Assembly: GCF_900114185.1 (NCBI RefSeq)
Contig: NZ_FOSE01000003.1
Span: 496,001 to 560,000 of the forward strand
Direction: 5' to 3'
From: Cellulomonas sp. KH9
GTDB lineage: Bacteria; Actinomycetota; Actinomycetes; Actinomycetales; Cellulomonadaceae
Length of the DNA: 64,000 bases
Part shown: positions 35,967 through 45,955 of the stretch, piece after piece
How the letters are laid out: each line of letters starts with the position of its first letter
How positions within the stretch are numbered: the first letter of the stretch is position 1
Translations under genes and position numbers: made by a program
The notes under the pieces: model-generated
What the model saw: the letters and a program-made list of their open reading frames with translations, nothing else
Database searches by the model: none
Told to the model about the DNA's origin: nothing

Positions 35967-36626
35967 ATGACGGCGCCCGTGCGTGTGGTGCTCGTGGACG
36001 ACCAGGCCCTGCTGCGTGCGGGGATCGGCACGATCCTGTCGGCGCACCCGGGCATCGACGTCGTCGGCGAGGCGGGCACCGGCGTGCAGGCGCTCGACGT
36101 CGTGCGGGCCACCCGCCCGGACGTCGTGTGCATGGACGTGCAGATGCCGGACATGGACGGGTTGGAGGCCACGCGGCGCATCGTCGCGGACGAGGCGCTG
36201 ACGGCGGCGGTGGTGATCCTCACGACCTTCAACCGTGACGACTACCTGGTCGAGGCGCTGCGTGCCGGCGCCGTGGGCTACCTGCTCAAGACGTCCCGGC
36301 CGGAGCAGCTCACGGAGGCCGTGCTCAGCGCGGCCGCGGGCGAGGGCCTGCTGTCGCCCGAGGTCACGCGCGCGGTCATCGCCCGCGCGGTGAGCGAGCG
36401 TGCTCCGGCACGGTCCGCCGTGCAGCCCGTCGTGCCCCTCACGGAGCGGGAGCAGGAGGTCCTCGCGCTCGTCGCGCGCGGGCTCAACAACGACGAGATC
36501 GCCGCCGAGCTCGTGGTCAGCCGGGCCACCGTGAAGACCCACGTGTCCAACGTGCTGGCCAAGCTGGGCCTGCGCGACCGCGTCCAGGCGGTCGTGTACG
36601 CGCACGAGCACGGCCTGACGGGCTGA
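35967..36626 (+). CDS. NarL/FixJ-family response regulator
   Basis: 219 residues; ATG 35967 after GGAGG. The receiver domain has Asp11/Asp12 and phospho-acceptor Asp57 in VVCMDVQMPDMDG, Thr in VILTTFN and Lys in GYLLKTS. The C-terminal LuxR-type helix-turn-helix (about 152-215) has LTEREQEVLALVARGLNNDEIA and VSRATVKTHVSNVLAKLG. The partner kinase is immediately upstream, and the exporter genes after the terminator are plausible targets. Confidence 0.95.
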   Translation: MTAPVRVVLVDDQALLRAGIGTILSAHPGIDVVGEAGTGVQALDVVRATRPDVVCMDVQMPDMDGLEATRRIVADEALTAAVVILTTFNRDDYLVEALRAGAVGYLLKTSRPEQLTEAVLSAAAGEGLLSPEVTRAVIARAVSERAPARSAVQPVVPLTEREQEVLALVARGLNNDEIAAELVVSRATVKTHVSNVLAKLGLRDRVQAVVYAHEHGLTG

Positions 36627-36627
36627 G

Positions 36628-36655
36628 CGCGTCTCCGTCCCGGGACGGAGACGCG
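36628..36655 (+). terminator. 28-bp palindrome after the response regulator
   Basis: CGCGTCTCCGTCCC meets GGGACGGAGACGCG with no spacer, two bases after the stop codon. A TACCGT box (36697-36702) then starts the exporter transcript. Confidence 0.85.
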
Positions 36656-36751
36656 GGATCGGCCCAGCGCCTGATCCGCCGGGGTGGCGCCCTGCCTACC
36701 GTGGTGGCAGACGTCCGGGAGGCCCGGACGCGGCAACGGCAGGGAGGGACG

Positions 36752-37663
36752 ATGCTCGAGCTGCGCGGGATCAGCCGGTCGTTCGGTGACCGGCTCGTGC
36801 TCGACGACGTGAGCTTCACGGTCGGGCAGGGGCGGCTCACCGGGTTCGTCGGCGGCAACGGTGCGGGCAAGACCACGACGATGCGCATCATCCTCGGGGT
36901 GCTGGCGCCGCACGCGGGGACCGTGACGGTCGACGGCGCGCCGGTGGACGGTGCGCAGCGCGCCCGGTTCGGCTACATGCCCGAGGAGCGCGGCCTGTAC
37001 CCCAAGATGCAGCTCGTCGAGCACCTCACGTACCTGGCGCGGCTGCACGGGTTCGACAGGCCGGGTGCCACCCAGCGCGCCGAGGCCCTCGTCGAGCGGC
37101 TGGGCCTGTCGGCGCGGGCCAAGGACCCGGTGGAGAGCCTGTCGCTGGGCAACCAGCAGCGGGCGCAGGTCGCCGCGGCGCTCGTGCACGACCCGGACGT
37201 GCTGGTGCTGGACGAGCCGTTCTCCGGGCTGGACCCCATGGCCGTGGAGGTCGTGCAGGGTGTCCTCGCCGAGCGGGCCGCGCAGGGTGTGCCCGTGCTG
37301 TTCTCCTCGCACCAGCTCGACGTCGTCGAGCGGCTGTGCGACGACCTCGTCATCATCGGCGGGGGCCGGGTGCGCGCGGCCGGCACGCGGGAGGACCTGC
37401 GGCGGCAGTTCGGCACCGCCCGCCACGAGATCGTCGCCGAGGGCGACATGGGCTGGCTGCGCGACGTCCCGCAGGTGCGCGTCGACGAGCTCGCCGGCGG
37501 CTCGGCCGTCTTCGAGGCCCCGGAGGACGTCGCCCAGCAGGTGCTGACGTCCGCCCTGGCGCGCGGACCGGTGCGCGCGTTCACCCCCCTGCGGCCGACG
37601 CTCGCGGAGATCTTCCGCGACGTCGTGACCGACGAGCCCGAGCTGGAAGAGGTGGCCCGATGA
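36752..37663 (+). CDS. ABC transporter ATP-binding protein (NatA-like)
   Basis: 303 residues from ATG 36752 with AGGGAGGG upstream. Walker A GGNGAGKTTTMRII, the DRA-like signature LSLGNQQRAQVAAALVHDP, and Walker B VLVLDEPFSGLDPMA are intact, as is the switch His in SSHQLDVVERL. The C-terminal 80 residues (HEIVAEGDMGWL to the end) form the DUF4162-type extension typical of sodium/drug exporter ATPases. Translationally coupled to the permease by ATGA overlap. Confidence 0.93.
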   Translation: MLELRGISRSFGDRLVLDDVSFTVGQGRLTGFVGGNGAGKTTTMRIILGVLAPHAGTVTVDGAPVDGAQRARFGYMPEERGLYPKMQLVEHLTYLARLHGFDRPGATQRAEALVERLGLSARAKDPVESLSLGNQQRAQVAAALVHDPDVLVLDEPFSGLDPMAVEVVQGVLAERAAQGVPVLFSSHQLDVVERLCDDLVIIGGGRVRAAGTREDLRRQFGTARHEIVAEGDMGWLRDVPQVRVDELAGGSAVFEAPEDVAQQVLTSALARGPVRAFTPLRPTLAEIFRDVVTDEPELEEVAR

Positions 37664-38775
37664 GCGCCCGTCCGTCCGCCCCGACCCCGCCGTCCCTGGG
37701 GCGTGCCACGCTGCTGGTCGCCGAGCGGGAGATCACGTCGCAGGTCCGGACCAAGTCGTTCCTCGTCTCCACGGCCGTCCTGCTGGTGGGGGTGCTCGCG
37801 GCGATCATCCTGAGCTCGGTGTTCTCGGGGCGGACGGGCGACGACGTGCCGGTGGCCGTCGTCTCGTCGGTCGCGGGGCAGGTGCCGACGACGGAGGGTC
37901 TGGAGGTGCGCGACGTCGCGGACCGCGCTGCCGCCCTCGAGGCGGTGCGTGCCGGCGACGTGGACGCCGCGGTGGTCCCGGGCGACGGCCCGCTGGGCGT
38001 CGAGGTCGTGGCGATGAGCTCGGCGCCGCAGGTGCTCCTGGGTGCCCTGACGGTCGAGCCGGACGTCGAGCTGCTCGACCCGGCCGCCGCCGAGGGCGGC
38101 GTCCGGTACATCGTGACCTTCGCGTTCGGCCTGGTCTTCATGATGTCGGCGATCGGCTTCGGCTCGACGATCGCGCAGAACACCGTGACGGAGAAGCAGA
38201 CGCGCACGGTCGAGCTCCTGCTGTCGGCGGTGCCGGCCCGCGCGCTGCTGGCCGGGAAGATCCTCGGCAACTCGGTGCTCGCGCTGGGGCAGACGGCGGC
38301 GATCGCGGCGGTCTCGGTCCTCGCGCTGGTCGTGACCGGCCAGGACGGCCTGCTCACCATGCTCGGCACGCCGCTGGTCTGGTTCGTGGTGTTCTTCGCG
38401 ATCGGGTTCGTGCTGCTGGCGGCGGTGTACGCGGCGAGCGCGTCGCTGGTCTCGCGCGTCGAGGACACGGGTGTGGTGCTGCAGCCCGCCATGTGGCTGA
38501 CCATGCTGCCGTACTTCCTCGTGGTGTTCTTCAACGACAACCCCACGGTGATGACCGTGATGTCGTACGTGCCGTTCAGCGCGCCGGTCGGGATGCCGGT
38601 GCGGTTGTTCCTCGGCGAGGCGGCGTGGTGGGAGCCGCTGCTGTCGCTGGCGGTGCTGGCGGCGTCGTGCCTGGTCGTGATCGCGATCGCGGCGCGGATC
38701 TACGAGCGGTCGGTGCTGCGGATGGGCGGGCGCGTCCGGGTCCGCGAGGTGCTGGCCGGGTCGGGCGCCGACTGA
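37660..38775 (+). CDS. ABC-2 type export permease (NatB-like)
   Basis: 371 residues from ATG 37660, overlapping the ATPase stop. One N-terminal membrane helix (about 36-56), a large extracellular domain (about 60-145), then about five to six helices, including VTFAFGLVFMMSAIGFGSTIA and the NTVTEKQTRTVELLLSAV coupling segment. Architecture matches NatB/ABC2_membrane_3 exporters of sodium or amphipathic compounds. The two-component pair upstream suggests envelope stress control. Confidence 0.92.
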   Translation: MSARPSAPTPPSLGRATLLVAEREITSQVRTKSFLVSTAVLLVGVLAAIILSSVFSGRTGDDVPVAVVSSVAGQVPTTEGLEVRDVADRAAALEAVRAGDVDAAVVPGDGPLGVEVVAMSSAPQVLLGALTVEPDVELLDPAAAEGGVRYIVTFAFGLVFMMSAIGFGSTIAQNTVTEKQTRTVELLLSAVPARALLAGKILGNSVLALGQTAAIAAVSVLALVVTGQDGLLTMLGTPLVWFVVFFAIGFVLLAAVYAASASLVSRVEDTGVVLQPAMWLTMLPYFLVVFFNDNPTVMTVMSYVPFSAPVGMPVRLFLGEAAWWEPLLSLAVLAASCLVVIAIAARIYERSVLRMGGRVRVREVLAGSGAD

Positions 38776-38820
38776 GCCTCTTCGACAGGCCGGCGGCGTA
38801 CCTGGCACGCTGAGGTCCTC

Positions 38821-40683
<1,863 letters not shown>

Positions 40684-40752
40684 GCCGTGGCGCGGTGCGG
40701 CGTTCCTCCGCAGGATGGAGTCGACCGTGCCGGAGCGAGGACGGGTGGTGCC

Positions 40753-41148
40753 ATGTCGACGAGCGGTGACGTGACGAGCGGGACGACGGCGGGACGGTCG
40801 TACATGCGACCGGTCGAGATGCCGGAGCCCTCACCCGACGCCGAGCTGGACCGGCTGTTCCACGCGCTGTCCGACGCGACCCGCCGGGCCATGGTCGAGC
40901 GGCTCGCGCAGGGCGCCGCGTCGGTGTCCGCGCTGGCCGCGCCGTTCCCCATGTCGATGCCGGCCGTGGTCCAGCACCTCGCGGTCCTGGAGCGGGCGGG
41001 CGTGGTGGCGTCCCAGAAGGTCGGCCGCGTGCGCACCTACCGGCTGACCCCGGACGGCACGCTCACGGCGCGCACCTGGCTCGACCGGCACCGGCTGCAC
41101 GCCGAGCGTGCCCTCGACCGCCTGTCCCAGCACGGGCACCGCGACTGA
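40753..41148 (+). CDS. ArsR-family transcriptional regulator
   Basis: 131 residues from ATG 40753. Winged helix with LDRLFHALSDATRRAMVERLAQG, then FPMSMPAVVQHLAVLERAGVV (recognition helix) and VGRVRTYRLTPDG wing. The C-terminal TARTWLDRHRLHAERALDRL is typical of the ArsR type that partners SRPBCC/AHSA1 genes, but none follows. No metal-binding Cys pair is present, so a metal sensor is unlikely. Confidence 0.9.
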   Translation: MSTSGDVTSGTTAGRSYMRPVEMPEPSPDAELDRLFHALSDATRRAMVERLAQGAASVSALAAPFPMSMPAVVQHLAVLERAGVVASQKVGRVRTYRLTPDGTLTARTWLDRHRLHAERALDRLSQHGHRD

Positions 41149-41160
41149 CCACGCGGCGGC

Positions 41161-41180
41161 CCCGACCGCGCGGGGTCGGG
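41161..41180. terminator. Small hairpin between convergent regulators
   Basis: CCCGACC and GGTCGGG (7 bp) around a six-base loop, 13 bases after the ArsR stop and before the MarR stop. Confidence 0.45.
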
Positions 41181-41197
41181 CTCGGGACGCGTCGGGC

Positions 41198-41716
41198 TCA
41201 GGACGCGTCGAACAGCGTGAGGACGTCGCGCAGCAGCGCGGCCAGGCGCTCGCGGTCCGCCTCCGGGAGCTCCCCGATGAGGCCCCGCTCGACGTCGAGC
41301 AGGTCCGCGAACGCCTCGTCGACGCGCTGCAGGCCGGCCGGGGTGAGGGTGACCAGGACCCCGCGCCGGTCGTCGGGGGACGGCTGGCGCTCGACCAGAC
41401 CCTGCTCCGCGAGCCGGTCGATGCGGTTGGTCATCGTCCCGCTGGTCACGAGGGTCTGCGTGAGCAGCGCGCCGGGGGACAGCCGGTACGGCTCGCCGGC
41501 GCGGCGCAGCGCCGCGAGCACGTCGAACTCCCACGTCTCCAGGCCGTGCCGCGCGAACGCGCCGCGCCGGGCGAGGTCGAGGTGCCGCGCCAGACGGCTG
41601 ACCCGGGACAGCACGGTCAGGGGCCGGACGTCCAGGTCGGGTCGCTCGCGCTGCCACGCGAGGACGATGCGGTCGACCTCGTCGCGGGGCGGCCCTGCGG
41701 TGTCGCTCTCGGCCAT
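41198..41716 (-). CDS. MarR-family transcriptional regulator
   Basis: 172 residues from ATG 41716; TAATCT on its strand ends six bases before it. The MarR winged helix has WEFDVLAALRRAGEPYRLSPGALLTQTLVTSGTMTNRIDRLAEQGLVERQPSPDDRRGV in pieces typical of the family, with C-terminal dimer helices. No linked target gene is obvious. An imperfect palindrome beside its promoter suggests autoregulation. Confidence 0.93.
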   Translation of the reverse strand: MAESDTAGPPRDEVDRIVLAWQRERPDLDVRPLTVLSRVSRLARHLDLARRGAFARHGLETWEFDVLAALRRAGEPYRLSPGALLTQTLVTSGTMTNRIDRLAEQGLVERQPSPDDRRGVLVTLTPAGLQRVDEAFADLLDVERGLIGELPEADRERLAALLRDVLTLFDAS

Positions 41717-41722
41717 GGTCCG

Positions 41723-41739
41723 AGATTAGTCGACGTCAA
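41723..41739 (-). promoter_or_regulatory. MarR promoter and candidate operator
   Basis: Leftward TAATCT (41728-41723) is the -10 box. Immediately upstream TTGACGTCGA (41739-41730) is an 8/10 palindrome of the kind bound by MarR dimers. Confidence 0.4.
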
Positions 41740-41764
41740 GACACCGGGGTGTGCGGACGGCGCG

Positions 41765-42403
41765 CTAGGAGGTGGGCGGCTTCACGAGCTGCGGGTGGCG
41801 CTCGAGCGCCTCCAGGCCGTTCCACGCCAGGTTGACCAGGTGCGCGGCGACCTCCGCCTTGCGGGGGCTGCGGGCGTCGAGCCACCACTGGCCCGTGAGG
41901 GCGACCATCCCCACCAGCATCTGCGCGTAGATGGGCGCGGTGCGCGCGTCGAGCCCGCGCTTGCGGAACTCGTTGGCCAGCAGGTGCTCCACCTGCGTGG
42001 CGACGTCGCCGATGAGCGAGGAGAACGTGCCCGTGGCCTGGGCGACGGGCGAGTCGCGGACGAGGATGCGGAACCCCGCCTCGGACGCCTCGATGTACGA
42101 CAGCAGGGCCAGGGTCGTCCGCTCGAGCAGGGCGCGGGGGTGGCCACCGCCCTCGAGCGCCCCGGTGAGGGCGCCGGTCAGGGCCTGGATCTCGCGGTCG
42201 ACGACGACCGCGTACACGCCCTCCTTGCCCCCGAAGTGCTCGTAGACGACGGGCTTGGACACCCCGGCGCGGGCCGCGATCTCCTCGACCGACGTGTTGT
42301 CGAAGCCCTTCTCGGCGAACAGGGTGCGCGACACGTCCAGCAGCTGCGCGCGTCGTTGGACGCCGGTCATGCGCGCGCGGGACCGCTTGGGGTCGGAGGC
42401 CAT
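41765..42403 (-). CDS. TetR-family transcriptional regulator
   Basis: 212 residues from ATG 42403. An ATG three codons earlier overlaps the CACAAT box that lies seven bases before this start, so the shorter form is preferred. The helix-turn-helix is LDVSRTLFAEKGFDNTSVEEIAARAGVSKPVVYEHFGGKEGVYAVVVDRE in the usual layout, then a ligand-binding helical domain with ALTGQWWLDARSPRKAEVAAHLVNLAWNGLE. A TetR gene next to glmU is conserved (M. tuberculosis Rv1019); here the accessory region separates them. Confidence 0.93.
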   Translation of the reverse strand: MASDPKRSRARMTGVQRRAQLLDVSRTLFAEKGFDNTSVEEIAARAGVSKPVVYEHFGGKEGVYAVVVDREIQALTGALTGALEGGGHPRALLERTTLALLSYIEASEAGFRILVRDSPVAQATGTFSSLIGDVATQVEHLLANEFRKRGLDARTAPIYAQMLVGMVALTGQWWLDARSPRKAEVAAHLVNLAWNGLEALERHPQLVKPPTS

Positions 42404-42498
42404 GGGCTCCATTGTGCCGTGCGGGCACGTCGGGACGGCCGAAGGCGTCGGCCGTCTGCGCGGCGCCGCGCCCGCGGGCTGGCAGACTGGGGCGTCGG

Positions 42499-42570
42499 TC
42501 CGCCCTGGTGTAACGGCAGCATGCAGGCCTTTGGAGCCTTGCGGTCCAGGTTCGAATCCTGGGGGCGGAG
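42499..42570 (+). tRNA. tRNA-Gln (anticodon TTG)
   Basis: 72 nt. Acceptor TCCGCCC pairs with GGGCGGA, discriminator G. Anticodon loop CTTTGGA gives TTG; its stem has one C-T mismatch at the base. T arm CCAGGTTCGAATCCTGG. CCA is not encoded. The gene marks the left border of the carbohydrate region. Confidence 0.93.
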
Positions 42571-42580
42571 CCCGCTCCCC

Positions 42581-42620
42581 GCCGGCCGCGGCCGCCGGCC
42601 GTGACGGCCGCGGGCCGGCC
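42581..42620 (+). terminator. GC-rich hairpin after tRNA-Gln
   Basis: GCCGGCCGCGGC and GCCGCGGGCCGGC can form an imperfect long stem about ten bases after the tRNA. Confidence 0.45.
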
Positions 42621-42659
42621 CGGCCTTCCCGCGATCCCCCCGTGAGGGTGATCGCCAGG

Positions 42660-42686
42660 CCATTAGTCCAATGGTTATATTTACCG
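42660..42686 (+). promoter_or_regulatory. Promoter/operator of the sugar ABC operon
   Basis: CCATT-AGTCC-AATGG (42660-42674) is a perfect 5-bp inverted repeat in an unusually AT-rich patch, directly followed by TATATT (42676-42681) as a -10 box. CCATTA also occurs in the promoter of the GH2 gene of this region, which suggests the local ROK repressor as regulator. The leader to ATG 42754 is about 65 nt. Confidence 0.5.
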
Positions 42687-42753
42687 CCACAGTTTCGCGA
42701 CGGTGCTCGGACGACGGGGTCCGCACCGGGCGACCGCAGAGAGGCGGACAGTC

Positions 42754-44049
42754 ATGGGCACCACGAGGTCGCGCGTCAGGCGCACCGGGACGGCGGCGAT
42801 CGCCGCACTGAGCACGCTCGCGATGGTGGCGGCGTGCGGCAGCGGCGGGGGTGACGCGGCGGCGGACGGCCCCGTGACGCTCACGATGACGGTCTGGGGC
42901 GGCGACGTCGACAAGAAGTCGTACCAGGAGCGCATCGACCTGTTCGAGGCGTCGCAGGACGAGATCTCCATCAAGCTGCAGCTGATCCCGGGCGACAAGT
43001 ACGAGCAGAAGGTCCAGACCATGATCGCCGGTGGCGACGGGCCGGACATCATGCAGGTCGCCGAGGGCGTGAACGTCTACTCCTCGAAGAAGCAGATCAT
43101 CCCGCTCGACGACCTGGCGGCGGACGCGGGTCTCGACCTCGAGGAGCGGTTCGGCCCCGTCGGGACGCTGTACTCCTACGACGGCAGCGTCTACGCGGTG
43201 CCCGACCGGTCCGGCGCGATGATCGTCTACTACAACAAGGACATGTTCGACGCCGCGGGCGTCGAGTACCCCAGCGCCGACTGGACGTGGGAGGACGCGC
43301 AGACGGCGATGGAGCAGCTCACGGTCCCCGGCGAGCAGTGGGGCTACGCCGGGGCGGGCTGGTGGGCGCAGTGGTGGTCGTTCGCGTACCAGAACGGCGG
43401 CCGGATCATCGACGAGGACGGTCTGCCCGCGGCCAACTCGCCCGAGGTGGTCGAGGCGCTGCAGTGGGCCAACGACCTCACGCACGTGCACCACGTCGCG
43501 CCCACCGCCGCGGAGTACGCGGACATGGGCCCCGACATGGGCGGCGACCCGGCGTTCGCGGCCCAGAAGGTCGCGATGAACACGACCGGCTTCTGGGCGA
43601 TCAACTCCCTGCTCGAGGCCGACTTCGAGTGGGACATCGCGCCCCTGTGGCAGGGCGGCGAGCAGGCCGTGTCCGCGTTCGGGTCCGGCCTGGCGATCTC
43701 CCGCGACAGCAAGCACGCGGAGCAGGCGTTCGAGGCCATCGACTTCCTCACGGACGCCGAGGCGCAGGCGGTCATCATCAAGAACGCCCAGGACGTGCCC
43801 GCGAACCTCGAGGTGCAGGCCTCGGAGGAGTTCCTGAAGCCCGCGTGGGCCACGCGTGAGGTCAACATGGGTGCGTTCGGGGAGTCGTCCGCGTTCGTCT
43901 TCACCTCCCCGCTCATCCCCGAGTGGAACCAGATGCAGGCCGCCTTCGACGACAGCCTCTCGACCTTCTGGAACGAGGGCGGGGACGCGAAGACGCAGCT
44001 GGACGCGGTCCAGCAGAAGCTCGAGGCCGTCATCAAGCCGGCGCGCTGA
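42754..44049 (+). CDS. Sugar ABC transporter substrate-binding lipoprotein (CUT1)
   Basis: 431 residues from ATG 42754, GAGAGG upstream. The lipoprotein signal peptide ends in VAAC. The mature protein is a family 1 solute-binding protein: LTMTVWGGDVDKKSYQERIDLFEAS, AGGDGPDIMQVAEG, YAVPDRSGAMIVYYNKDMFDAAGVEYP, KVAMNTTGFWAINSL. It captures oligosaccharides outside the membrane for the two permeases that follow with stop/start overlaps. The enzymes downstream suggest galactosides as ligand. Confidence 0.93.
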   Translation: MGTTRSRVRRTGTAAIAALSTLAMVAACGSGGGDAAADGPVTLTMTVWGGDVDKKSYQERIDLFEASQDEISIKLQLIPGDKYEQKVQTMIAGGDGPDIMQVAEGVNVYSSKKQIIPLDDLAADAGLDLEERFGPVGTLYSYDGSVYAVPDRSGAMIVYYNKDMFDAAGVEYPSADWTWEDAQTAMEQLTVPGEQWGYAGAGWWAQWWSFAYQNGGRIIDEDGLPAANSPEVVEALQWANDLTHVHHVAPTAAEYADMGPDMGGDPAFAAQKVAMNTTGFWAINSLLEADFEWDIAPLWQGGEQAVSAFGSGLAISRDSKHAEQAFEAIDFLTDAEAQAVIIKNAQDVPANLEVQASEEFLKPAWATREVNMGAFGESSAFVFTSPLIPEWNQMQAAFDDSLSTFWNEGGDAKTQLDAVQQKLEAVIKPAR

Positions 44050-45029
44050 TGGCCGTCGACCTCGGCGAGGCCCTCGGCACGGTGCGGGCGACCCGCTCGC
44101 ACCGTGCCGGGGGGCGCAGGGTCCCTCGCCAGAAGCTCACCCGGCGGCGCAAGGTCGAGGCGCGCTGGTTCTGGCTCTTCATCTCCCCGTGGCTGATCGG
44201 GTTCGTCGGGTTCCTGCTGGGCCCGATGGTCGCGTCGGTCTACATCTCCCTGACGGAGTGGGACTCGTTCACACCGCCGACGTTCGTCGGAGGGGACAAC
44301 TACGTCCGTGCCCTCACCGAGGACCCGGTCTTCTGGCAGGCGTTGCGGAACACCTTCTTCTACGCCCTGGTCTCCGTGCCCGTCGGGCTCGTGATCGGCG
44401 TCTGGCTGGCCAACCTGCTGAACAAGCAGGTGCGGGGCCGCAAGCTCTTCCGCACGATGATCTACCTGCCGACGCTCGTGCCCATGGTCGCCACGGCGAT
44501 GGTCTTCAAGATGGTGCTCGCACCGTCGGGACCCCTGAACGACCTGCTGGGGCTCGTCGGGATCACCGGGCCGAACTGGCTGCTCGACCCGACGTGGGTC
44601 AAGCCCGCGCTCGTCGTCCTGTCCGCCTGGGGAGCCGGCGGCGCGACCGTGCTGCTGCTGTCCGCCATGAACGGGGTCCCGAAGGAGTTCTACGAGGCGG
44701 CCGAGATCGACGGTGCCGGTCCCGTCCGGCAGTTCTGGTCGATCACGTTCCCGCAGATCACGCCCATCATCTTCTTCAACCTCATCATGGGGCTGATCGG
44801 GGCGTTCCAGGTCTTCGGGCAGGTCTACATCCTCACCAAGCCCGTCGGAGGGCCGGACAACGCCAGCATGATGATGGTGCCCCTCCTCTTCCGCGAGGCC
44901 TTCAGCTTCTACCAGTTCGGGTACGCGTCGGCGATCGCCTGGCTGCTGTTCGTCGTCATCATCGCGTTCACGATCGTCGCGTTCCGCACGTCCCGCCGCT
45001 GGGTCTTCTACGAGACGGAGGTGCGGTGA
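44049..45029 (+). CDS. Sugar ABC transporter permease 1 (MalF-type)
   Basis: 326 residues from ATG 44049, sharing TGATG with the binding-protein gene. Six membrane helices start at about 40 (WFWLFISPWLIGFVGFLLGPM). The EAA loop EAAEIDGAGPVRQFWSITFPQITP (about 218-241) contacts the ATPase. It belongs to the CUT1 family. No ATPase gene is present in the cluster, as usual for actinobacteria that share a multi-sugar ATPase (MsiK) encoded elsewhere. Confidence 0.93.
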   Translation: MAVDLGEALGTVRATRSHRAGGRRVPRQKLTRRRKVEARWFWLFISPWLIGFVGFLLGPMVASVYISLTEWDSFTPPTFVGGDNYVRALTEDPVFWQALRNTFFYALVSVPVGLVIGVWLANLLNKQVRGRKLFRTMIYLPTLVPMVATAMVFKMVLAPSGPLNDLLGLVGITGPNWLLDPTWVKPALVVLSAWGAGGATVLLLSAMNGVPKEFYEAAEIDGAGPVRQFWSITFPQITPIIFFNLIMGLIGAFQVFGQVYILTKPVGGPDNASMMMVPLLFREAFSFYQFGYASAIAWLLFVVIIAFTIVAFRTSRRWVFYETEVR

Positions 45030-45955
45030 TGGCCGTCGCCACGCCGATCACGCCGGCACCACCGCCGGCCACGCGACCGCGCCACGAGCACACGCCGGCG
45101 CGCACCCTCAAGGCGTTCCGCGCGTCCCCGGCGACGTACGCGGTGCTGCTCGTCGTCTCCGCGGTGTTCTTCGTGCCGTTCGTGCTCATGGTCTCGATCG
45201 CCCTGGCCACGGACGCGACCAGTGCGACCAACATGTTCACCATCATCCCCACCGAGTGGGAGTGGTCGAACTTCGCGGACGTGTTCACCGCCACCGGGCT
45301 GCCCGTCGGCCGGTTCGTGCTCAACTCCGTCGTCATCGCGACCCTGTCGGCGGTGGGGCAGGTGCTGTCGTCCTCGTTGGTCGGCTACGCCTTCGCGCGG
45401 CTGCGGGCGCCGGGCAAGAACCTCATGTTCATGGTCGTGCTGGCCACCATGATGATCCCCGCGCAGATCACGATGATCCCGCAGTTCCTGCTGTTCAAGG
45501 AGCTCGGCTGGGTCAACACGTTCCTGCCGCTGATCGTGCCGAACTTCTTCTCCAACGCGTTCAACGTGTTCCTGGTGCGGCAGTTCGTCTCGCGGGTGTC
45601 GGGCGAGCTCGACGAGGCGGCCCAGGTCGACGGGCTCGGCTACTTCGGCATCTACCGCCGGATCGTCCTGCCGATGATGTGGCCGATCCTCACCGCGATC
45701 GCGATCTTCACGCTGACCGCGGCCTGGGGCGACTTCATGGGCCCGCTCATCTACCTCAACCAGGAGGACACGATGCCGCTGGCCCTCGGCCTGCAGTTCA
45801 TGACCTCGACCAGCAACGCGATGCAGCTGCCCCCGTGGAACCTGGTGATGGTCGGCTCGATCCTGCTGACCGTGCCGATGATCGCCGTCTACTACGCCGG
45901 CCAGAAGTACCTGTACGAGATGAACCTCTCCGGCGGAAGCGCAGGTGTGAAGTGA
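45029..45955 (+). CDS. Sugar ABC transporter permease 2 (MalG-type)
   Basis: 308 residues from ATG 45029, again overlapping TGATG. A Pro-rich cytoplasmic leader precedes six helices; the EAA loop reads LDEAAQVDGLGYFGIYRRIVLP, and the C-terminus ends QKYLYEMNLSGGSAGVK in the MalG manner. It overlaps the GH35 gene by four bases, so uptake and hydrolysis are co-expressed. Confidence 0.93.
   Translation: MAVATPITPAPPPATRPRHEHTPARTLKAFRASPATYAVLLVVSAVFFVPFVLMVSIALATDATSATNMFTIIPTEWEWSNFADVFTATGLPVGRFVLNSVVIATLSAVGQVLSSSLVGYAFARLRAPGKNLMFMVVLATMMIPAQITMIPQFLLFKELGWVNTFLPLIVPNFFSNAFNVFLVRQFVSRVSGELDEAAQVDGLGYFGIYRRIVLPMMWPILTAIAIFTLTAAWGDFMGPLIYLNQEDTMPLALGLQFMTSTSNAMQLPPWNLVMVGSILLTVPMIAVYYAGQKYLYEMNLSGGSAGVK

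Noticed and set aside
41765..42412. ATG at 42412 as start of the TetR gene
   Set aside because: It overlaps the CACAAT box; the ATG at 42403 has the normal promoter-to-start spacing.
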